Origin: Acidimicrobiales bacterium AG-414-N20
GTDB taxonomy: Bacteria > Actinomycetota > Acidimicrobiia > Acidimicrobiales > MedAcidi-G1
Length of the DNA: 38,971 nucleotides
NCBI GenBank assembly: GCA_003214465.1
Contig: QCLO01000017.1
Coordinates: 1-38,971, forward strand
Direction of reading: 5' to 3'
The notes beneath the pieces were generated by a model. That model did no database searches. It saw only the letters and a program-made list of their open reading frames with translations, and was not told where the DNA came from. Positions 24,490 to 32,076 of this stretch are shown here, piece by piece (within the stretch, counting starts at the first letter, position 1; every line of letters begins with the position of its first letter). A program made the translations under genes and the position numbers.

Positions 24490-25770
24490 ATGGACGATAC
24501 GGATAGCGAAAATCAACTAGACGAAGAAAGTTCAGATCAAGACGTAAATGAATTGGTGAAAGAACCAAATCAAGAAACGGAAGTCTCTGAAGAAACGCGT
24601 GGGAGGCGACAAACTTTTTTCAGAGCTAGAAAATCATCCAATTCACCAGTGGCCGCGTATCAGGTCACACCAGGATCTAAATGGTCATCGGAAGAAGCCG
24701 ATGAGGAAATAAAGAAGTTTTTAACACGTTTAGCGGGGGACCGTGAAATGGTTGAAGTATCAGATCCAGTCCAGTTCGCACAAGAAAATGACTTACTGCT
24801 GCTTTTCGGACCAGATGAAGAAGAAGAGTTTGCTCGTTTGGCTCTTCGGTTTCCAGAAGAAACCGTAAAAAACTGGGCGACTCTATTAAGTGGAGGTAGT
24901 AGATCCGAAGCATTCGGACCAAGATCTAGAGCCGAACGACGCAGCGAAGCGGCAGTGGCATCAGAACTTCAGAGTGCTCTATTTAGACGTTTAATAACAG
25001 CAGGAATAGGTATTGGTCTGGTTCTCGTTTTGTTTTTTGCATTGAAATCTATAACAGGAGGCTCCGAAGAGGAGGTTGGATTGGGTTTACGCTTCTCTGA
25101 AGTTTCGGGCACTGAGAGCGTTGAATCTAATAGCAACAACTATCTCGATCTATTTAACCCAGTAACCGAACCTGCCTTAGTTGCCACCGCCGAACGAGTT
25201 GTAGCGGTAAAAGAAGGTGAAGAGAAATTGATGGATCGTATAAAAGTCGATGTTCCCGATGAAGTACTTCCAATTCTTCCCGGCGTATTGACTGCTACTG
25301 TTTTTCAATATGGGGAGGGTCAAATTGCTCTAGTGGGACCTGACGGATGGGTTTCGCAGTCATGCACGATGGTGTCTGTTACAACACGCAATCTAAGACC
25401 ATTAGATGTTCTTCATTACGCAGGTCCAACAGCTAGTTGCCCTCCACAAGTTCAAGGGAACGAAACACAACCTACATGCCTGGGTGCTTCTGTGCTTATT
25501 CTTCCAATAGCTATTCCTCAAAAGAACAATCCCCAGAAACTCTCTGAAGGTGGTGTCGGTTGGGCTGAGAAAGTCAGATTTTCTATAGAAAGCCCTACTG
25601 CGGAATCAAATGGTTGGGAAGTGCTTTCAGTCCGAGGGACAATTGAAGTCCCAGAAGGTGTCGAAAATGTAGTCATACCAAAATTTGGTGGTGCCCCGGG
25701 AGATGAACTTGAAATAGATTTAGGCATGGGTTCTGAAGGTCCAATAGCAGGGTCGTGCATAATTGAATAG
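24490..25770 (+). CDS. Single-span membrane protein of unknown function
   Basis: The 426 residues begin with an acidic, disordered stretch (1-40), then a cytoplasmic region of about 120 residues. One membrane helix follows at about 168-187 (LITAGIGIGLVLVLFFALKS), then an outer domain of about 235 residues with four cysteines (SQSC, TASC, PTCL and GSCI). The N-in orientation fits the basic residues before the helix. Its 3' end overlaps the DUF2079 gene by eight bases. GAGGG lies five bases before the ATG. I recognise no family; the outer domain looks like beta-sandwich material but this is a guess. Confidence 0.75.
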   Translation: MDDTDSENQLDEESSDQDVNELVKEPNQETEVSEETRGRRQTFFRARKSSNSPVAAYQVTPGSKWSSEEADEEIKKFLTRLAGDREMVEVSDPVQFAQENDLLLLFGPDEEEEFARLALRFPEETVKNWATLLSGGSRSEAFGPRSRAERRSEAAVASELQSALFRRLITAGIGIGLVLVLFFALKSITGGSEEEVGLGLRFSEVSGTESVESNSNNYLDLFNPVTEPALVATAERVVAVKEGEEKLMDRIKVDVPDEVLPILPGVLTATVFQYGEGQIALVGPDGWVSQSCTMVSVTTRNLRPLDVLHYAGPTASCPPQVQGNETQPTCLGASVLILPIAIPQKNNPQKLSEGGVGWAEKVRFSIESPTAESNGWEVLSVRGTIEVPEGVENVVIPKFGGAPGDELEIDLGMGSEGPIAGSCIIE

Positions 25771-27331
25771 GAAAAAGTTCCTTCTTGATCAAGAAGGCGT
25801 ATTCAGCGTTAGAAGTTTAGAGCGCACCAGTGAGCAAGTCACAACAACCATAGTTAACTTACGCAGAAAAGCAGACATAACGTTTTTGCGTTGGCAAGCA
25901 CATTTTGACTCTCCAATAGCCGATCGTGTCTTTCCCTGGTTCGGAGCTTTTTTGCTTAGTTTGTCACTCACTCTTCTTTCCCTGTCAAGATTTAGAGATC
26001 TGAGTGTGGGCGAGCAAATCGGTTACTACATTCAGGCTTCACATCTAATGTCAATAGGGGAATCACCGGAGATTACTCAATTGGGGTTAAATATCTTCGC
26101 ACTTCAAGCGGCGTGGCTATTTTGGCCAATATCTATAGCTGCACGATTATTTCCAACTGGAGAGTTTCTATTGACAATCCAGTCTCTTGTGTTAGGGATT
26201 GCTGTTGTACCGATATGGCGAATAGCCAGAGGTCCTGCAAATTTAAGAACTGGAGGTGCAGTGGTTCTCACTTTCGCTTATTCTCTCCACCCTTCTGTAC
26301 ATAATTTAAATCTTGCAGGTTTCCATCCCGAGGTAGTAGCTATACCTGGTCTACTGGCTGCGTATCTAGCTGGACACTACGAAAAATGGTGGTTGAGTTC
26401 AGGCTTAATTTTTCTCGTCTTAACTTCGCGGGCAGATTTGGGACTGGCAGTAGCAGCTATCGGAATAATTTTTCTATTAGAAAACAAAAAAGTTGCCGGC
26501 AGGATAGTTTCTCTTTGCGGTCTGGCATGGTTTCTAATCATGGCCTTTTGGGTGCAGCCCGCAATTGGTTCTGGTGGCTACCCGCATATTGCGGCCTTCC
26601 GACATTTTGGAAGTAGCCCTCTAGATGTAGTTTTCGGAATGCTGTCTGATCCTTTGGGGCTACTTAAAGATCTGCTAGTTAGAAGCAACTTCGAACAACT
26701 GATTCTGATCATTGCCCCAGTTCTATTTTTACCACTTATCCATTTGAGGTATCTCTTGCCTGCTGTTCCTTTACTCATCTTTTATCTGATTGCTGATGTT
26801 CCTGTTGGAGTACTAGGTAATCCACAGCAAGACGCAGCTGTACTTGCTGTTGTTTTTATCGCAGCAACTTATGCTCTTATGAAAATGGGATCCTCTGGTG
26901 TTAGTCGGATTATAGTTGGCGGAAAAATCTTAACTGTTTTACTACTGACAGCTAGTGTCTTTTTTATTCGCGACTCTGCTTCCTCACCATTTGAAAAACC
27001 CTGGGAATGGGGTAAAAGAGATGAAACTGACATTGCCAGAGTTACGTCTGTGTTTTGGCTTGGGGAAGATGCGAGCGTTGCTGTACCGACGAATATGTAT
27101 TCGGAAATTGCAGAACGTAAAAATGCTTATGTACTAGAAGTCGATATTCCTTTTATTCCTAATAGTGATCAGTTGAAGCATTTAGATGCAGTAATTTTCG
27201 ATGAAAATATCGCCGATTGGTCGAATTCGGAGTTGATTAGATTCGAGGAGAAAATGATCAAACTTGGATTTGATAGACGTTACGACTCTAAAGGGATTCA
27301 GACTTGGATTCGTAAACCGGGAGTGGATTAA
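25763..27331 (+). CDS. DUF2079 family polytopic membrane protein
   Basis: The 522-residue protein has about ten hydrophobic segments between residues 58 and 400 and a soluble C-terminal domain of about 110 residues. The segment YSLHPSVHNLNLAGFHPEVVAIPGLL is the DUF2079 signature. These proteins look like GT-C glycosyltransferases that use lipid-linked sugars, but their function is not proven. The start is TTG 25763, overlapping the previous gene by eight bases, so translation is likely coupled. No other suitable start is present in the first 60 codons. Confidence 0.85.
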   Translation: MNRKKFLLDQEGVFSVRSLERTSEQVTTTIVNLRRKADITFLRWQAHFDSPIADRVFPWFGAFLLSLSLTLLSLSRFRDLSVGEQIGYYIQASHLMSIGESPEITQLGLNIFALQAAWLFWPISIAARLFPTGEFLLTIQSLVLGIAVVPIWRIARGPANLRTGGAVVLTFAYSLHPSVHNLNLAGFHPEVVAIPGLLAAYLAGHYEKWWLSSGLIFLVLTSRADLGLAVAAIGIIFLLENKKVAGRIVSLCGLAWFLIMAFWVQPAIGSGGYPHIAAFRHFGSSPLDVVFGMLSDPLGLLKDLLVRSNFEQLILIIAPVLFLPLIHLRYLLPAVPLLIFYLIADVPVGVLGNPQQDAAVLAVVFIAATYALMKMGSSGVSRIIVGGKILTVLLLTASVFFIRDSASSPFEKPWEWGKRDETDIARVTSVFWLGEDASVAVPTNMYSEIAERKNAYVLEVDIPFIPNSDQLKHLDAVIFDENIADWSNSELIRFEEKMIKLGFDRRYDSKGIQTWIRKPGVD

Positions 27332-27351
27332 TCTTAAAATCTTTAGTGGAT

Positions 27352-27747
27352 CTAAGTTAGACAATCTTTCAAGTGTTTTAAATCCGACAGTAATTCGTCA
27401 TTTGAGATATCTGGATTGGCATTAGCGAAATCAAGATTACTCATATCGTTTATTGGTATTACATGTAAATGAACATGTGGCACTTCGAATCCCGCGATCA
27501 TCAAACCGATGCGTTTTGGTTTGAATACTTTCATTTGGGCTTCTCCGATCTTTTTTGCAACTTTCATGCAATGAGAAGCTGTCTCTTCAGGTAAATCAGT
27601 CCACATGTCGATTTCCTGGATTGGTACAACAAGTGTATGACCCCGATTCAGTGGTCTTATGTCGAGGAAAGCGAAACACTTCGTATCTTCCCAGAGGATA
27701 TGTCCAGGGATTTCCCTTTCAAGTATCTGGGTAAAAATAGTTGACAT
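27352..27747 (-). CDS. HIT-family nucleotide hydrolase
   Basis: A small histidine triad protein of 131 residues that splits nucleoside phosphoramidates or dinucleotide phosphates. The active site HVHLHVIP is intact and DIRPLNRGHTLVVP is typical. The start at 27747 (MSTIFTQILEREIPG) is conserved; the longer TTG-started frame to 27783 adds only non-conserved residues. It converges with the DUF2079 gene 20 bases away and diverges from the phosphatidyltransferase gene. The family is firm, the substrate is not. Confidence 0.92.
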   Translation of the reverse strand: MSTIFTQILEREIPGHILWEDTKCFAFLDIRPLNRGHTLVVPIQEIDMWTDLPEETASHCMKVAKKIGEAQMKVFKPKRIGLMIAGFEVPHVHLHVIPINDMSNLDFANANPDISNDELLSDLKHLKDCLT

Positions 27748-27818
27748 GGAGACTAGCTTTCCAAGTATTACTACTTTGGTCAAACGCGGGCAATGGGGAT
27801 TCTGTATTAGAAGATAGG

Positions 27819-27824
27819 TAGATT
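27819..27824 (+). promoter_or_regulatory. Candidate -10 box (TAGATT) for leaderless phosphatidyltransferase gene
   Basis: TAGATT ends six bases before ATG 27831. No Shine-Dalgarno sequence precedes the gene. Confidence 0.4.
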
Positions 27825-27830
27825 GAAATT

Positions 27831-28400
27831 ATGAGTGACAGAATTTTTACTGTTCCTAATCTGATAAGTGTGCTACGACTTCTCTGCATACCTTTGTTTG
27901 TATGGATTCTTTTCGGAATTGAAAATAGATCGTGGGCAGCGATTCTTTTAGCAGTACTCGGAGCTACCGACTGGGTTGACGGTTGGATCGCGAGAAGATT
28001 CAATCAAACTTCGGAACTGGGAAAAATTCTAGACCCAACCGCTGACAGACTATTACTCATAGTTTCCATTCCTTCATTGATAATTGATGGATCAATTCCG
28101 GTTTGGTTCGCTCTGCTAGCTCTTATCAGAGAATTACTTGTTGGTGGAGCTACTGTTTCACTGGCTCTTATGGGAGCTAGAAGAATCGATGTTTTGTGGT
28201 GGGGTAAGACTGGAACTTTCGCAATGTTGTTCGCTGTTCCTTCTTTTTTAGCGGGCGAATCAACAATTTCGATAAACGATTTTTTTGCTGTATTCGCCTA
28301 CGTTACTGGAATTCCGGGATTGATTATTTCTTGGTTTGCTGCGTTCATGTACATACCACTTGCAGCTGAAGCGCTTAAAGAAATTCGAGAAAAGAAGTAG
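27831..28400 (+). CDS. pgsA: CDP-alcohol phosphatidyltransferase (PgsA-like)
   Basis: A membrane enzyme of phospholipid synthesis. The catalytic motif DG-x2-AR-x8-G-x3-D-x3-D is complete in DWVDGWIARRFNQTSELGK followed by ILDPTADR. Of 189 residues, four to six hydrophobic segments span the membrane. The length and the N-terminal TVPNLISVLRLLCIPLFV fit phosphatidylglycerophosphate synthase best, but cardiolipin- or inositol-phosphate synthases of actinobacteria share the motif. It lies upstream of gcvH, near the place where mycobacteria carry pgsA2. Confidence 0.88.
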   Translation: MSDRIFTVPNLISVLRLLCIPLFVWILFGIENRSWAAILLAVLGATDWVDGWIARRFNQTSELGKILDPTADRLLLIVSIPSLIIDGSIPVWFALLALIRELLVGGATVSLALMGARRIDVLWWGKTGTFAMLFAVPSFLAGESTISINDFFAVFAYVTGIPGLIISWFAAFMYIPLAAEALKEIREKK

Positions 28401-28451
28401 TTTCTTGGATTAATTTTTTTCTCCCCATTATAAAAATGCTGCTTTTGCCGG

Positions 28452-28457
28452 TAGTTT
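28452..28457 (+). promoter_or_regulatory. Candidate -10 box (TAGTTT) for leaderless gcvH
   Basis: TAGTTT ends seven bases before ATG 28465, with no Shine-Dalgarno sequence. Confidence 0.4.
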
Positions 28458-28464
28458 CAAATTT

Positions 28465-28848
28465 ATGAACATCCCAGATGACCTTTTGTACTCTGAGGAC
28501 CATCAATGGGTCCGGGTGGAAGAAGATGGTCTTATTCGCGTAGGGATAACCGATTATGCTCAAGACGCTTTAGGGGAAGTTGTTTTTGTCGATCTTCCAG
28601 AAATTGATCTACTGATAGAAAAAGGTGAGATCTTAGGTGAAGTGGAATCGAGTAAATCAGTTTCAGAAATATCTGCTCCTCTAACTGGAAGAGTTTTCGA
28701 GGTGAATGATGATTTGGAATTGCACCCTATGAAAATAAATGATGACCCCTACGGAGAAGGCTGGGTTTGTCTAATGAATAGGGACGATTTAGATCCGATA
28801 AGCGGACTTTTGGATGCTAATTCTTATCGTCTACTTTTAGAGGGGTAA
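28465..28848 (+). CDS. gcvH: Glycine cleavage system H protein
   Basis: GcvH carries the aminomethyl group on a lipoyl arm between the P, T and L proteins of glycine cleavage. The lipoylated residue is Lys64 in GEVESSKSVSEISAP. The N-terminus has YSEDHQWVRVEEDGLIRVGITDYAQDALG and the C-terminus has NDDPYGEGW, all diagnostic. Length is 127 residues. No gcvP or gcvT is nearby. The position directly before garA is the same as in mycobacteria (Rv1826-Rv1827). Confidence 0.96.
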   Translation: MNIPDDLLYSEDHQWVRVEEDGLIRVGITDYAQDALGEVVFVDLPEIDLLIEKGEILGEVESSKSVSEISAPLTGRVFEVNDDLELHPMKINDDPYGEGWVCLMNRDDLDPISGLLDANSYRLLLEG

Positions 28849-28859
28849 TTAGAGGAAAC

Positions 28860-28864
28860 GGAGG
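28860..28864 (+). promoter_or_regulatory. Strong ribosome binding site (GGAGG) before an ATT start
   Basis: GGAGG lies seven bases before ATT 28872, the only sensible start of the FHA gene. It decides the start because no ATG, GTG or TTG exists in frame between the upstream stop at 28818-28820 and the FHA domain. Confidence 0.6.
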
Positions 28865-28871
28865 ATTTGAG

Positions 28872-29258
28872 ATTTTTAGTGACGATGAAGTAACCGATGC
28901 AATTGAAATAGATCCAGAAATTCCTCACCGTTTAGATCGGGAAATTTTTGAAACAGACACAGGCTTACTTGTCATAGAGTCTGGCCCACGCTCAGGTTCT
29001 CGTTACGCACTTGATTCTGAATTAATTTCTATAGGCAGAGAAAAAGACGCGGATATTTTTCTTGATGATGTCACAGTTTCAAGAAGACACGCGATTATCG
29101 AAAGAAACGAGAGTATGTATACAGTGTCGGACGTTGGTTCTTTAAATGGCACTTATTTGAACGCAGAAAGTGTTCGCTCTAAAGAATTGACAGATGGTGA
29201 TGTGCTTCAAATCGGTCGCTTTAAACTTGTCTTCTTTCATGGTATTGCCGGTAACTAA
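28872..29258 (+). CDS. garA: GarA-like FHA domain protein with apparent ATT start
   Basis: The 128-residue product has an FHA domain at about residues 32-124. Phosphothreonine-binding residues are present in SIGRE (Gly55, Arg56), VSRRHA (Ser70, Arg71, His73) and LNGTY (Asn92, Gly93). DADIFLDDVTVSRRHA and DVGSLNGTY are nearly identical to mycobacterial GarA, which controls 2-oxoglutarate and glutamate metabolism under Ser/Thr kinase control. The N-terminus is shorter than in GarA and has no clear ETTS motif; ETDT at 27-30 is the nearest. The start is ATT with GGAGG ahead of it. The merR gene follows 12 bases later. Confidence 0.82.
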   Translation: MFSDDEVTDAIEIDPEIPHRLDREIFETDTGLLVIESGPRSGSRYALDSELISIGREKDADIFLDDVTVSRRHAIIERNESMYTVSDVGSLNGTYLNAESVRSKELTDGDVLQIGRFKLVFFHGIAGN

Positions 29259-29270
29259 TGGAATGTTGAC

Positions 29271-29972
29271 TTGTCAGAACACGAACTATTTAATATAAGT
29301 CAAGTTTGCGAAAGCCTAATTGAGGAGTTTCCTGAACTTACGGTTTCAAAAATTCGCTACTTGGAATCTCAGGGTTTGCTTGAGCCTGTTAGGACAGAGT
29401 CAGGTTACAGGAAGTTCTCTACTGTTGATTTAGCAAAATTGGAGTGGATCCTTAGACAACAAAGAGACTATTTTGTCCCACTTAAAATTATAAAAGAACG
29501 AATACGGCGAACAGGTATTGATGTTGAGTCATCTGCTGAATATCAAAAGACAGATTTAGAAGTGAGTGAAAACAAGCCTGCAGTGACATCTGGGATCAGC
29601 TTAGATATTGAAGGGTTGTCAAGAGCTTCAGGTCTTCCAACAGAGAAAATCGAAGAATTGATTGAATTGGGAGTGGTTAAAGGTAGAAAAGTTGGGAGTA
29701 AAGAAATCTTTGAGGGCGACGCTTTGTTGACAATAAAATCAGCAAAACGTCTTTTTGAGCTAGGAATGGAAACTAGGCATTTACGGATGTATTTAGTTGC
29801 AGCCCAAAGAGAAGCAGGTGTCATTGAACAGTTATTCTCAGCTAAAACTAAAAGTGGAGATATTGAATCCAGAAGTGAAGCTAAGCGAGAATTAGATGAA
29901 GTTGTCACATTAGGTAGAGAAATTCACAAGTGTCTACTAAAACTCTCCCTAGATGGACTAGAAACTTGGTGA
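29271..29972 (+). CDS. MerR-family regulator, Rv1828 type
   Basis: The N-terminal winged helix (residues 8-75) has FNISQVCESLIEEFPELTVSK followed by IRYLESQGLLEPVRTESGYRKFS, close to mycobacterial Rv1828. A second MerR-like segment lies at about 108-150 (GISLDIEGLSRASGLPTEKIEEL). No metal-binding cysteines are seen. The start is TTG. It follows the GarA gene after 12 bases and is followed after one base by the phosphoribosyltransferase gene, so all are probably one operon. The target is unknown. Confidence 0.9.
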   Translation: MSEHELFNISQVCESLIEEFPELTVSKIRYLESQGLLEPVRTESGYRKFSTVDLAKLEWILRQQRDYFVPLKIIKERIRRTGIDVESSAEYQKTDLEVSENKPAVTSGISLDIEGLSRASGLPTEKIEELIELGVVKGRKVGSKEIFEGDALLTIKSAKRLFELGMETRHLRMYLVAAQREAGVIEQLFSAKTKSGDIESRSEAKRELDEVVTLGREIHKCLLKLSLDGLETW

Positions 29973-29973
29973 G

Positions 29974-30570
29974 ATGGATTTTCCAAAATTATTACAAAAT
30001 CAAAAAGAAATTGATGCCAGGGTTACGGAATTGGCTAGTGAGCTTGATGACTACCTGAATAGAGGAGATGTAGTGGTAGGCGTACTAAAAGGATGCTTAC
30101 CTTTTCTCGCAGATCTAGTTAGAAAACTTAGTCATGACATTGAGACAGATTTTTTAGCCTTAACCTCCTTCCAGGAAAACACGGGAAGAGTTCGACTTAC
30201 AAGAGATTTAGGAATTGATGTGTCAGGCCGAAATGTTTTGCTGGTCGAAGATGTGGTCGATACTGGTTTCAGATTAGATTTTCTTCGACGTCACTTAGAA
30301 ACTCATGAACCGGCAGAAGTTAGGGTCTGTACGCTTTTTGACCGTTCTGACCGTAGAGTGCTTCCTGTTAAAGTCGAGTACTCCGGTTTCGTTCTGCAAG
30401 AAGGCTTTATTGTTGGGTATGGAATTGACCATCTCGGAATGTTTAGAAATCTTCCGTCAGTTGTATCCGCAAATCAAGAACTTTTAGATAAAGAATTTGC
30501 AGACGGTGGATCTGAATTGGCAGATGAAATCATGAAGATAGCTCGCGGCAAAGAAACAGTTGAATGCTAG
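29974..30570 (+). CDS. Hypoxanthine-type phosphoribosyltransferase
   Basis: The 198 residues match the purine phosphoribosyltransferase family. The PRPP loop is VLLVEDVVDTGFRL (residues 88-101), GVLKGCLPFLADL is the second conserved segment and FIVGYGIDHLGMFRNLPSVV the C-terminal purine-contact region. The flexible-loop motif SSYG of hypoxanthine-guanine enzymes reads TSFQ here, so the substrate could differ. It sits inside the merR-DUF151 block, where mycobacteria have no such gene, suggesting local insertion or recruitment. Confidence 0.85.
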   Translation: MDFPKLLQNQKEIDARVTELASELDDYLNRGDVVVGVLKGCLPFLADLVRKLSHDIETDFLALTSFQENTGRVRLTRDLGIDVSGRNVLLVEDVVDTGFRLDFLRRHLETHEPAEVRVCTLFDRSDRRVLPVKVEYSGFVLQEGFIVGYGIDHLGMFRNLPSVVSANQELLDKEFADGGSELADEIMKIARGKETVEC

Positions 30571-30591
30571 TTAATAGTTTTGGAGGCAAGA

Positions 30592-31080
30592 ATGAATGAG
30601 ATGGAAGTAGTAGGTGTCCAGCAGGTTTTACCTTCCAATACTCCCGTGATACTTCTTCGCGAAAAAGAAGGGGAGAGACTCTTGCCTATATTTATAGGTT
30701 TACCAGAAGCAACTGCTATTGGTTTAACTCTTGCTGGTCAAGAACCACCCAGACCCATGACACACGATCTATTCGTGACGGTTATGGAGACTTTTTCTGC
30801 CACCCTTGAAAGAGTGGTTATAACACAACTAAGGGATCGCACTTTTTATTCTGACATTTACTTACGGGGACCCGCAGGTGTTGATGCGCTTTCTGCAAGA
30901 CCGTCTGATGCAATAGCGTTAGCGGTTCGTATGGGGGCTGATGTTTTCGTGGAAGAAGAAGTGCTTGAAGAAGCCGGATATATAGCTCCACCTGAGCAGG
31001 ACGAACCAATTACTGATGATCAAGTAGAAGAATTTCGAGAATTTCTTGACAACGTAAACCCTGATGATTTCGCCGGTTAA
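30592..31080 (+). CDS. DUF151 / bifunctional nuclease family protein
   Basis: The product is the Rv1829-type DUF151 protein. Typical segments are MEVVGVQQVLPSNTPVILLRE, RLLPIFIGLPEATAIGLTL, RPMTHDL and RPSDAIALAVRMGADVFVEEEVL. Plant relatives cut DNA and RNA, and bacterial activity is less clear. ATG 30592 is chosen over TTG 30580 because GGAGG lies five bases before it. The C-terminus ends in an acidic tail. It lies between the two merR-type genes as in mycobacteria. Confidence 0.9.
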   Translation: MNEMEVVGVQQVLPSNTPVILLREKEGERLLPIFIGLPEATAIGLTLAGQEPPRPMTHDLFVTVMETFSATLERVVITQLRDRTFYSDIYLRGPAGVDALSARPSDAIALAVRMGADVFVEEEVLEEAGYIAPPEQDEPITDDQVEEFREFLDNVNPDDFAG

Positions 31081-31122
31081 AGCTGTTTAGAAAAAAAACC
31101 GAATCTTTATAACGCTTGATTG

Positions 31123-31151
31123 TTGACCGGTGGCTCGTTACGTTCTAACCT
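31123..31151 (+). promoter_or_regulatory. Likely promoter of the second merR gene
   Basis: TTGACC (31123-31128) and TAACCT (31146-31151) are separated by 17 bases, the best -35/-10 pair seen in the window. An inverted repeat ATTGA-N6-TCAAT follows at 31152-31167, near the start of transcription, and could be an operator. The leader to ATG 31226 would be about 65-70 bases. Confidence 0.55.
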
Positions 31152-31225
31152 ATTGAATAACATCAATGTAGTTCTCTGAGCGAAACTTGAGAATCAGGTT
31201 TTTTTCGCGCGAGAGAGGGAAGAAT

Positions 31226-31696
31226 ATGGTTCAAGAACAAGGTTATAGCGGTGACGAAGCCAGAAAGATTGTCGGTATCACTTACAGACAATTGGACTAT
31301 TGGGCTAGGACAGATCTTATAAGGCCGTCCCTTTCTGATGCTAGTGGTAGCGGAACAAAACGTAGATACACCTATCGAGATTTACTCAAATTGAAAGCTG
31401 TTAAGGCTTTAATAGATGCAGGGATACGACTGGCTTTGATCAGAAAAGTATTTGACTTTCTCGAAGAAAAACTGGATGAAGATGTGGTACAAGTCAATTT
31501 AGTTATCCAGGGAGCTTCTGTGATGGTTCAACGTGGAGAAGATGAGATAATCGATCTTATTCATAATGGACAAGGCGTTCTAAACATTTTGCCTATGGCA
31601 GGTGTCAAAGAAGATCTTGATGCAAAAATTGTGGAACTTTTCCCGGGAGACGAAAGATCCATTATTGAGATTGACCATAAGGCAGTTGGTCAATAG
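31226..31696 (+). CDS. MerR-family regulator, Rv1830 type
   Basis: The 156-residue protein has an N-terminal MerR helix-turn-helix (SGDEARKIVGITYRQLDYWART, then RRYTYRDLLKLKAVKALIDAGI), as in mycobacterial Rv1830. The C-terminal domain is not a known ligand domain. The start at ATG 31226 is chosen over TTG 31187 because GAGGGA lies five bases ahead and residues before it are not conserved. Its own promoter makes it separate from the upstream operon. Rv1830 homologues have been tied to control of cell division; here the role is unknown. Confidence 0.9.
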   Translation: MVQEQGYSGDEARKIVGITYRQLDYWARTDLIRPSLSDASGSGTKRRYTYRDLLKLKAVKALIDAGIRLALIRKVFDFLEEKLDEDVVQVNLVIQGASVMVQRGEDEIIDLIHNGQGVLNILPMAGVKEDLDAKIVELFPGDERSIIEIDHKAVGQ

Positions 31697-31726
31697 TGAC
31701 TCCAAAAGTAAGGAGAGATTGCTTCA

Positions 31727-32071
31727 GTGGGTGAACTTCGAAAACTTCCAGAACGTGATCTATCGCGATTTGCTCATGAGTCTGAAGAACGAATAGCGGC
31801 TTTGTTAGATTTTTATGAAATAAAGTGGGAATATGAACCAACAACTTTTGTTTTGGAAAGGGATTCACAAGGACAGCCAAGATCTGCATTCACACCAGAT
31901 TTTTTCTTACCCGAGCATAATTTGTATCTAGAAGTCACAACACTGAAACAGTCTCTGGTGACAAGAAAAAATCGAAAAGTTAGAAGGCTGCGGGCGCAAC
32001 GACCTGACTTGAATATCCACATTCTTTACAGAAGTGACATTGAAAGACTTTTTTTATCAGACGCAGCATAG
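31727..32071 (+). CDS. Small PD-(D/E)XK nuclease-like protein
   Basis: The 114 residues fit the endonuclease core fold: a helix with Glu20/Glu21, a hairpin, PD at 57-58 (TPDFFLP) and a strand with Glu69 (LYLEVTTLKQ), then a basic helix RKNRKVRRLRA and a final YRSDIERL. The usual E-x-K reads E-x-T, with Lys74 three residues later. The start is GTG 31727 with AGGAG eleven bases upstream, a long spacing. It lies 30 bases after the merR gene. A nuclease role is inferred from the pattern only. Confidence 0.65.
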   Translation: MGELRKLPERDLSRFAHESEERIAALLDFYEIKWEYEPTTFVLERDSQGQPRSAFTPDFFLPEHNLYLEVTTLKQSLVTRKNRKVRRLRAQRPDLNIHILYRSDIERLFLSDAA

Positions 32072-32076
32072 TTTCA

